Below, piece after piece: positions 1 to 5,222 of a stretch of 5,222 nucleotides of DNA. Made by a program: the position numbers and the translations under genes. Within the stretch, counting starts at the first letter, position 1; every line of letters begins with the position of its first letter. The stretch is taken from the NCBI GenBank assembly GCA_964444795.1, contig CAYUIQ010000374.1, positions 1 to 5,222 of the forward strand, given 5' to 3'. The notes beneath the pieces were generated by a model. That model was given only the letters and a program-made list of their open reading frames with translations, was not told the DNA's origin and searched no databases. Origin of the DNA: JABMRP01 sp964444795. Its GTDB lineage: Bacteria; Planctomycetota; Planctomycetia; Pirellulales; Thermoguttaceae.

Positions 1-296
1 TCTTCGCGGTCAATATGCTCCGCAGAGCAAGACGTTCGGTAAGGAAATGGGCGGTTGGCCCCGGCCGGCCACAGTGTTTCGGAAATGGTCCCTTTCCCGA
101 CGCATCTCTTCTCCAAGCCTAGATTTGCTGCATTTCTGCACGTTGGCGGTCCGAGATTGCCGTCTCGAAAGTCAGCGCTATCAGAAACGGGGAATCACCC
201 CAATTTCTGCGCCATTTCATTCCGCCCCGACGCGGCCGGCTTGGCGGGCAAAGGATGCGACCAGCGCACAGGATGGTAGTCAGCACCGAGTAGATG
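1..296. other. No supported gene; region downstream of the propeller gene
   Basis: I see no convincing coding frame, RNA gene or mobile element. The short open frames on both strands lack ribosome binding sites and recognisable motifs. Small inverted repeats occur: GCTC-CGCA-GAGC at 17-28, the 8-base palindrome GGCCGGCC at about 63-70, and GGGG-AATCA-CCCC at 189-201. The last lies about 95 bases after the propeller gene's stop and could act as a weak terminator, but its stem is only four pairs and it lacks a proper T-run. Confidence 0.5.
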
Positions 297-3200
297 CTAT
301 TCCGAGCTACGGGTGCCTCCATATTTCGCGACGCTGCCGTCGATCAATGAGAGATACAACCCCCCGCCGGCCGTGGACATTCCGTCGAACACGGGAAAAC
401 TGTCCAATTTGTACTCGGCAATCTTGCGGCCGTCCTCCGCGGAAACGACCCACAGCAGGCCGCCCTTCTTGCCTCGCCATGCTTCTTCCTGCGCATGGAG
501 TTCGCGGTTGATCGAATCGTCGGCGCCAGGCAGAAATCCCAGCATCTTCGTTTCATCCGCCAAATCGGGTGGCCCGGCGATGAACAGGTTCTTGCCACCC
601 AGAGTCATCGCGTTTACCAACAACGGAAGGTCCGCCACCTGCCAATGGACTTTGCAGCCGCCGAGGCTGCCGTCGGCGCTTCTCGCCTTTTTTGCGCCGG
701 CCCTTGGGGCCTTCCTTCGATCGCCGGGATCGCCCCGCTTCGGAGGCGCTACGCTCGGGTCCTTGTCGGCCGCGTAGAGTTGATACTTCGTCCGGGGATG
801 CAGCATGTTTCCCAGCGGCTCGCTACGAAAGGCGAACGCTCGCGAATCGTCGAAGACCATAATCCGCCCGCACGGAGTGTTTCTTCGTGTTCCCGCGTAG
901 GCGCCCCATCCCTCGCCGCAATCGGAGCCGTAGATCCAGAAGGATCGGTGAAACCACACGTCGTCGAGAAACCCGGTCTGGCAGAAGAGGTGGCGTCCGC
1001 CCTCGGCGTTGTGCTCGCTCGGCGCGATATCCAGACGCTGGCCGCCCAAGTCGAACTTCTGCTCCTGCATGTACACGTATTTCCCATCGCACGAAAGCAG
1101 GTCGGCATTGGCGATCGGCATGTACTTCGCCGAGATCAGCGTTTGCAGGTTCTTTCCGGTCCGCGGATCGTTCTCGTCCATCACGGTTTCCGAAATCAGG
1201 CGGCCGGTGGTCGGGTCGAGCCGCACCAGTCGCAGCCCGCCGTCGAAGAACATGTTGCGGCCGGCGAGGCAAAACGCCACGTCGTCGTGGATCAGCACGC
1301 TGCCGCTGACCGGCCAGACCGATTCGATCTGCTGATAGGAGACGATTCGCTTCGCTTCCGGCGCGACAAGGTATCGCCACGCCAGTACACCGCTGTCGGC
1401 GTCCAGACAGTAAACCCAACCGTCGGCGGAACCGAACAGCACGGTACCGCGGTAAAGGGTGGGTGAGGAATCGATCCTACCGCCCGCCGTGTACTGCCAC
1501 ACGGCTTCGCCGGACTCGGAGCCCAGAGCATAGAGCGTGTGTTCGTCAACGGCGGCAACGAAGACCTTTCCGTCGGCGACGACCGGCTGCGTGAGTTTGC
1601 CGCCGAGCCGCACCGTCCAGGATTCTTCAATCTCCGAAGGCACCGGCGACGGACTGAACCCGCTACGGGTCGTATCGCGGCGATACATGGGCCAATCGCC
1701 GAAACCGGTGGTCCGCCGGCCGGGCTTTCGATCTTGGAGCCCATCGTACGCGGGCCCCTTGAGCAGCCTCTCGTTCTCCGATACGGGCCGCTCGCCGCGC
1801 CGCGATTGCGGCGCCAAAGCGCAGAGATAATCGAGTTTCGACTGGTAATAGCAGGCACAGGAATCCGGCGGCTTGTAGAGGAGCCCGTTGCTTGGCATGA
1901 TCCCATAGATGCAGCTTCCGCGAACCGTGTGATTGATGTCCACCGTACTCTCACCCAGCCGATAGAATTCCGTACCCATTCCGTTGGTCATGATGTACTT
2001 GCTCGTTGCCCGGCTCGGGTAACATCTCGGGTGCATCGGAAAAGCCGGAAGGTTCTTGGCGACAAAGTCCTTCTCGATCTCGCCGGTATGGAGATCCATC
2101 GCCTTGAAATGGGTGCCGTTCTTCTGGGGTACGCCGGTATTAGCGGACCAGACGACACCGTCGATCACGAACAGGTCTTCCGGACAGTGGTGACTCGTCT
2201 TCATCAGCGAGCCGGTCCACAGCGGCTCGCCGTCCTTCTCGGCGAAGGCCGAAAGATTCGTGCGGGAGGCAAAAAGCACGACTCCCTCGGACACGACGAC
2301 CCTCAGCGAACTGCCCGTGGGCACTTTACTGACCGGGGGACCCGCGGTGGTCCATTGCGGCGATGCCGCCTTTCGGTCAATCGCGACCAAGCCCTCGCCG
2401 TTGTGGTAGAGCACCTTGTCGTCGGTGACGGTTAGCGTCAGGGGCGCGACTTGCGCGGGATGTTCCCACAAGACACGGCCGGAGTCGGTCTCGATGGCCT
2501 TGACGATCCGCTGGGGATTCTGGGGCGACCAGGCCCAGCCGCTCTCGGCACGGCCGATCTCCTTGTAACTGGTGGCCTCGGCCCGGTAGTTCACCGGCGG
2601 TATCTTGGGATCGACAAGCAGGTAGAGAACGCCGTCGGCCAGGATGATCTCCTGCGTGGGCTTCGTACCCGCATAGGTGGCGACGAGCTGCCCCGTCGCC
2701 GCGTCAAAAGCTTGCACGGGTTCGGTCAACCCGGCCGCGACGTAGACTCGATCGCCGACGGCGACGAGTTTGCGCGGATTGTGGCCCGGGCCGCTCTTCA
2801 AAGGCCAGTTGTTCGGATGCCAATCCTTCAGCGGCTTCTTCCACAGGATCGTTCCGTTGAACCCATCCCGGGCGATCAGCGTCCATCGAGCCGGCAAGAA
2901 TATGTGGTTGCGAAGTCCTTCATCGATGACGTAGAAAATGCGGCCATCGGCCGATACCATCGCATGCAGGCTCGACATGAAGTCATGGTTCCGCAGCCAC
3001 TTCGGTTCGCCGAGCCACTGAATCCTGCGCGGCGGGCCAACGATTTGGTCTTGCCCGACCATTGTCCCTTGCGGGTCGTGATGAAAGTGCGTCCACTCGT
3101 CGATCTCATCGGGCCACGGCTTGACCGTCTTCTTCCACCTGCCGTCGGACTTGATGAATGCCACGCCCTTGGGAGATAGCACCCGCATAACCTCCGATAA

Positions 3201-3569
3201 GGCGATCTCGCCCGAATCCTGCGAGACGACAAGGTTCACCATGTTGTCGGCGTAGGGCAGACGTCTGCCGTCGAACGTATCGACGGACATACAGCCATAC
3301 AGCCCCAGCGATTGGATGTGTGCGCGGGCCGCGGTGACGTTGACCGAACTGGTATCCAGGCCGTGGACGAGATAGCGATCGTTGTCCCGCAGCGTGGCGG
3401 TCAGCTTACCGTCGCCGCAACCCAGATGGACCACCAGCCCACCCTCGACTCCGGCGACTTCGAGTATCTCGCTGCCCGGCGTCGCGGCAACGGCCGAAGA
3501 AGCGGTAAGACAAAGGGCCGTGACGATCAGGACGCCACAAAGGGGTAATCCAAGACGGGCGTTTCTCAT
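297..3569 (-). CDS. Exported methyltransferase-like / PQQ-type beta-propeller fusion protein
   Basis: This encodes 1090 residues; the biochemical role is unknown. Residues 1-29 form a Sec-type signal peptide: basic start MRNARLG, hydrophobic core, cleavage near AVAA. Residues 44-143 resemble a short class I SAM methyltransferase: GxGxG loop in VVHLGCGDG (46-54), acidic D72 after strand 2, and MRVLSPKGVAFIK (128-140) as the usual post-motif strand. A conserved-looking linker (PWPDEIDEWTHFHHDP, 151-166) leads to a first beta-propeller (about 185-585) with blades such as NGTILWKKP and SGRVLWEH. DWPMYRRD (625-632) opens a second propeller (about 650-1088) with typical PQQ-repeat blades (SGEAVWQY, DADSGVLAW). 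Residues 935-968 are a basic, proline-rich insertion. From memory, this architecture recurs in planctomycetes and is often annotated as BamB-like or PQQ-binding-like. Nothing shows real PQQ binding or dehydrogenase activity. ATG at 3569 is chosen over the upstream in-frame TTG at 3623 because it has a ribosome binding site and begins the signal peptide. Confidence 0.93.
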   Translation of the reverse strand: MRNARLGLPLCGVLIVTALCLTASSAVAATPGSEILEVAGVEGGLVVHLGCGDGKLTATLRDNDRYLVHGLDTSSVNVTAARAHIQSLGLYGCMSVDTFDGRRLPYADNMVNLVVSQDSGEIALSEVMRVLSPKGVAFIKSDGRWKKTVKPWPDEIDEWTHFHHDPQGTMVGQDQIVGPPRRIQWLGEPKWLRNHDFMSSLHAMVSADGRIFYVIDEGLRNHIFLPARWTLIARDGFNGTILWKKPLKDWHPNNWPLKSGPGHNPRKLVAVGDRVYVAAGLTEPVQAFDAATGQLVATYAGTKPTQEIILADGVLYLLVDPKIPPVNYRAEATSYKEIGRAESGWAWSPQNPQRIVKAIETDSGRVLWEHPAQVAPLTLTVTDDKVLYHNGEGLVAIDRKAASPQWTTAGPPVSKVPTGSSLRVVVSEGVVLFASRTNLSAFAEKDGEPLWTGSLMKTSHHCPEDLFVIDGVVWSANTGVPQKNGTHFKAMDLHTGEIEKDFVAKNLPAFPMHPRCYPSRATSKYIMTNGMGTEFYRLGESTVDINHTVRGSCIYGIMPSNGLLYKPPDSCACYYQSKLDYLCALAPQSRRGERPVSENERLLKGPAYDGLQDRKPGRRTTGFGDWPMYRRDTTRSGFSPSPVPSEIEESWTVRLGGKLTQPVVADGKVFVAAVDEHTLYALGSESGEAVWQYTAGGRIDSSPTLYRGTVLFGSADGWVYCLDADSGVLAWRYLVAPEAKRIVSYQQIESVWPVSGSVLIHDDVAFCLAGRNMFFDGGLRLVRLDPTTGRLISETVMDENDPRTGKNLQTLISAKYMPIANADLLSCDGKYVYMQEQKFDLGGQRLDIAPSEHNAEGGRHLFCQTGFLDDVWFHRSFWIYGSDCGEGWGAYAGTRRNTPCGRIMVFDDSRAFAFRSEPLGNMLHPRTKYQLYAADKDPSVAPPKRGDPGDRRKAPRAGAKKARSADGSLGGCKVHWQVADLPLLVNAMTLGGKNLFIAGPPDLADETKMLGFLPGADDSINRELHAQEEAWRGKKGGLLWVVSAEDGRKIAEYKLDSFPVFDGMSTAGGGLYLSLIDGSVAKYGGTRSSE

Positions 3570-4008
3570 CGGACTTTGCTCCTGTTCTCTATATCGTACA
3601 GCGGGTTTTGAAATGGCATTCAAGCAAGGCCCGGCCTGGAAGGCGTGTCGCTGCCGTCTGGCAACAAGCGGCCGAGATTGGCCACGTTACGGAATTCCTG
3701 CGCGGGTCTATCAGTTTAAGCTATTCGAACGAGCGGTGCCAAGCGAGGCAAATCGAACACTCCTCACAATCCGCCCAGCAATCTCTCCTGCCCCTGCCTC
3801 GCGTGGGCCAGAATCTCGGATGGGGTCTGTGGGGAGCCCGAGTCTCCTCTCCGCAACCCCTGCCAGAAACGGCGTTCTGCGTGGGACAATTCGGCGAGAA
3901 AGGGTGATTCTGCCCGCCTGTGGGGCCTTCGGGCAAAGGAAGCGAATCGGTTGCGGCTCGGCAGTTCCGGCGTGTCCGTGACGCCGATGAGCAAATCCCC
4001 CCAGCAGG
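3570..4008. other. Poorly resolved region between the propeller gene and the small secreted gene
   Basis: Apart from the ribosome binding site at 3579-3583, I see no supported element here. The minus-strand frame of the small secreted gene stays open down to 3764, but its composition after about 4170 is not clearly coding. A weak promoter-like pair precedes the propeller gene on the minus strand (TTGAAT at 3618-3623 and TACGAT at 3593-3598, spacer 19). The spacing is poor and I do not call it. An 11-base inverted repeat (AGGCC-C-GGCCT) near 3626-3636 is too short to interpret. This stretch probably holds the leader of the propeller gene and possibly the degraded tail of its neighbour. Confidence 0.4.
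3579..3583 (-). promoter_or_regulatory. Ribosome binding site that sets the start of the propeller gene
   Basis: On the minus strand the sequence reads AGGAG, followed by 9 bases and then ATG at 3569-3567. The motif and spacing fit a Shine-Dalgarno site. It favours this ATG, which begins directly with the signal peptide, over the longer reading from a TTG at 3623 that would put 18 polar residues in front of it. Confidence 0.7.
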
Positions 4009-4402
4009 CTAATGAACGTTCGTCACGTTGGACGTGATCTGACCCTTGGCTGTGGTATGGTCGGTTTCGCTGTGGCTGCGGACCAGCACCGTGAAAAGCC
4101 CCCAAGGAGGGTTCTTTTCCGGGCTGCGGAGACCACCATGACCGAAGATTCTGCCGCGATAAACATACCCGAATTATCCGCAATCGAAGCGTCTCGTCAA
4201 ACGCGGATCTTTCCACTACAACGCGTTTCGCTTCTTTCGGGACCAAAGATCGGCGGCTTTCCGTGAAGCCTGGAAAGATGGACTTGTCCCAGCGGAAAGT
4301 GGCCACGCGGAGCCCGGCCGCATCGTCGCCTTGGGCCGGCGCCGTCAGGAAACAAACGGCGGCGGATATCAGCAGGATGCCTTGCATGGTGAAACGATTC
4401 AT
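3764..4402 (-). CDS. Hypothetical secreted protein, possibly a frameshifted remnant
   Basis: I do not recognise a family. The start is credible: GGAG six bases before the ATG at 4402, then a signal peptide (MNRFTMQGILLISAAVCFLT, cleavage near PAQG-DD). The phrase GLRVATFRWD follows. This frame stays open for 212 codons to a TGA at 3764, but from about residue 78 onward it is rich in Arg, Pro, Gln and Ser and looks like out-of-frame translation. Another minus-strand frame, 4173-4009, reads more like protein (YVYRGRIFGHGGL, then NPPWGLFTVLVRSHSETDH) and ends in a TAG at 4009. Dropping one base from the GGG at 4168-4170 would join the two frames into a protein of about 130 residues. The gene is therefore either a 212-residue hypothetical protein or a pseudogene or sequencing error with its true end at 4009. 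It lies 160 bases after the PEP-CTERM gene, with a probable terminator between, so it is likely transcribed separately. Confidence 0.42.
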   Translation of the reverse strand: MNRFTMQGILLISAAVCFLTAPAQGDDAAGLRVATFRWDKSIFPGFTESRRSLVPKEAKRVVVERSAFDETLRLRIIRVCLSRQNLRSWWSPQPGKEPSLGAFHGAGPQPQRNRPYHSQGSDHVQRDERSLACWGDLLIGVTDTPELPSRNRFASFARRPHRRAESPFLAELSHAERRFWQGLRRGDSGSPQTPSEILAHARQGQERLLGGL

Positions 4403-4408
4403 CGGCAA

Positions 4409-4412
4409 CTCC
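4409..4412 (-). promoter_or_regulatory. Ribosome binding site of the small secreted gene
   Basis: The minus strand reads GGAG, then six bases (TTGCCG), then ATG at 4402-4400. This supports the ATG at 4402 over the in-frame TTG at 4408, which would overlap the spacer, and over the internal ATG at 4387, which would cut off the basic N-terminal end of the signal peptide. Confidence 0.55.
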
Positions 4413-4506
4413 GCAAGCGGGGAACGTAGCGCCTACTGCCGTCAATTCTGGGCGAACCGGCCGGCAGCGTCAAGCGCCGGGGCGGGAGTGGCTACGGGCC
4501 GATGAG

Positions 4507-4537
4507 AAAACCCCGCCGGCGGCAACCGATGGGGCTT
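4507..4537 (-). terminator. Likely intrinsic terminator after the PEP-CTERM gene
   Basis: On the minus strand AAGCCCC and GGGGTTTT flank a 16-base loop. Four C-G pairs, one G-T wobble and two A-T pairs form the stem, and the run of T follows directly. The loop contains a further small CGG-TTG-CCG hairpin. It lies about 25 bases after the stop codon of the PEP-CTERM gene and before the start of the next gene, the expected place for a factor-independent terminator. The T-run is only four bases, so efficiency is uncertain. Confidence 0.45.
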
Positions 4538-4545
4538 GGATGTTC

Positions 4546-4554
4546 GGGGGGGGG
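4546..4554. repeat. Nine-base G/C homopolymer
   Basis: There is a run of nine G on the plus strand (nine C on the coding strand of the PEP-CTERM gene), eight bases past that gene's stop codon. It is outside any supported coding frame. Such tracts slip during replication and sequencing, so the length may be variable or wrong. No function is visible. Confidence 0.6.
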
Positions 4555-4562
4555 TGATAGGG

Positions 4563-5222
4563 CTATGCAGCCTGCTTGCGTCGTCGCCGGCCGTACCATC
4601 CCAGTCCCAGCAGGCCGAGGGCGGCCAGGGCGAAGGTGGAAGGCTCGGGAACGGCCAGATTGGCGTTGGCAAACGCGACGTTGTCGACCACAGCGCCGAC
4701 CGTGCCGCCGTTGCCGCGAAAACGAACGGCAATCAGGTCGAAGTCGCTCAGATCCTCGGCAATCGGAAGACTGAGCAGCCCGGGTGTGAGGTTCGACTCG
4801 TCGACCAACACGGTCCACGCGGACCCGACAATGATGTTGCTGGGGGGCAACCCGTCGCCTCCCGTTGTTACCACGTTCTGGTCGATGAGGTTGTCGCCGT
4901 CGTCCAAGCCGGCAAACACCTGCACGCGCGTCATATTGTCCTCAGACAATTCGAACTCGAACGACCAACCGTCTCCGGTCATCTCGCCGGCGCGGAAAAG
5001 CTGCACCGCCCGCGTGGCCGAGCCGCTGTTGCCGATCTGCACCAGTTGCCCGCCGGCAATCTGCCAGTTGTCGGCCGTGCCCGGGTCATTGTCAAACGCG
5101 TTCTTGGCGACCCAGCCGCCGGCCAGGTCACCATATTTAGCGTTGCCACCGCGGACAATCGTCGGATCGCTGCGACGAAGCCTTTTCCAGAACGGTGTCA
5201 GCGCGTCGCCGCCGCGACCGTC
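4563..5222 (-). CDS. PEP-CTERM sorting domain protein (C-terminal 219 residues, start outside window)
   Basis: This is a secreted surface or matrix-type protein of unknown binding function. The visible C-terminus (residues 191-219 of the fragment) is a complete PEP-CTERM signal: VPEPST, a hydrophobic helix of about 14 residues (FALAALGLLGLGWY), then the basic cluster GRRRRK and a short QAA tail. Known members are recognised by an exosortase, which is thought to cut at the PEP motif and process or anchor the protein. The body (about 40-190) is rich in Gly, Asp and Asn and predicted to be beta-stranded, with DNWQIAGGQLVQIG, GWSFEFELS and a final VVDNVAF strand just before the tail. This resembles the jelly-roll or concanavalin-like modules common in this class. 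The frame is open to the window edge with no signal peptide, so the 5' end is missing. A GTG at 5042 is in frame but is not a credible start, because the same domain continues upstream of it. Stop is TAG at 4563-4565. Confidence 0.88.
   Translation of the reverse strand, partial: DGRGGDALTPFWKRLRRSDPTIVRGGNAKYGDLAGGWVAKNAFDNDPGTADNWQIAGGQLVQIGNSGSATRAVQLFRAGEMTGDGWSFEFELSEDNMTRVQVFAGLDDGDNLIDQNVVTTGGDGLPPSNIIVGSAWTVLVDESNLTPGLLSLPIAEDLSDFDLIAVRFRGNGGTVGAVVDNVAFANANLAVPEPSTFALAALGLLGLGWYGRRRRKQAA

Noticed and set aside
189..201. GGGG-AATCA-CCCC hairpin as terminator of the propeller gene
   Set aside because: The stem is only four base pairs and the following sequence on the minus strand (GTTTCT) is not a proper T-run.
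119..322. Short minus-strand frame overlapping the end of the propeller gene
   Set aside because: No ribosome binding site or recognisable motif, and it overlaps the real gene's C-terminus out of frame.
47..511. Plus-strand frames at 47-511 and 55-279
   Set aside because: Composition is Arg/Pro/Ser-rich without domains, and the longer one runs antisense into the propeller gene.
495..3179. Long plus-strand open frames (495-1466, 1539-2435, 2451-3179) antisense to the propeller gene
   Set aside because: They lie wholly inside the strongly supported minus-strand gene, show no recognisable domains and are rich in Arg, Gly and Val as expected for antisense reading of GC-biased codons.
297..3569. 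Calling the main protein a PQQ-dependent alcohol or glucose dehydrogenase, or BamB proper
   Set aside because: The propeller repeats match the fold only; there is no visible quinoprotein active-site signature and the size and fused domain do not fit BamB.
3570..3623. Longer N-terminus of the propeller protein from a TTG at 3623
   Set aside because: It would add 18 polar residues in front of a clear signal peptide and pass over a well-placed AGGAG site; ATG at 3569 is the better start.
4012..4266. Plus-strand 84-residue frame
   Set aside because: It lies antisense to the small secreted gene, has no clear ribosome binding site at its first ATG, and its third codon positions are not G/C-rich like those of the accepted genes.
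4197..4445. Second minus-strand frame overlapping the small gene's signal peptide
   Set aside because: The competing frame has a proper ribosome binding site and signal peptide; this one has neither.

Overview
The window looks like chromosomal DNA from a high-GC planctomycete, probably of the Pirellulales type. This is inferred from two gene products. One is a very large exported protein that joins a methyltransferase-like domain to PQQ-type beta-propellers. The other is a secreted protein with a PEP-CTERM sorting tail of the 'PEPSTFALAALGLLGLG + RRRR' style. No rRNA, marker gene or database search supports the assignment, so it is provisional. All supported genes lie on the minus strand and are read from high to low coordinates.

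Region by region: 5222-4563 is the C-terminal 219 residues of a PEP-CTERM protein whose start lies outside the window. A likely intrinsic terminator (4507-4537) follows it. At 4402 a new small gene starts with a good ribosome binding site and a clear signal peptide. Its body is not convincing in one frame, and it may be a frameshifted remnant ending near 4009 or a 212-residue hypothetical protein ending at 3764. Between it and the next gene I see little beyond a ribosome binding site. From 3569 to 297 runs the main gene, 1090 residues: signal peptide, short Rossmann-type SAM-methyltransferase-like domain, a conserved Trp/His-rich linker, a first propeller with a His/Cys set, a 'DWPMYR' hinge, and a second propeller interrupted by a basic linker. 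Positions 1-296 hold no gene I can support.

How they fit together: all three products appear to be exported. The PEP-CTERM protein would be anchored or processed by an exosortase system encoded elsewhere. The propeller protein would act in the periplasm or paryphoplasm. Gaps of roughly 160-440 bases and the probable terminator argue against one tight operon, so a shared pathway cannot be claimed. The most interesting points are a SAM-type fold placed behind an export signal, the His/Cys set of the first propeller, and the apparent frame break in the small secreted gene. I did not find convincing evidence of a new multi-gene system.
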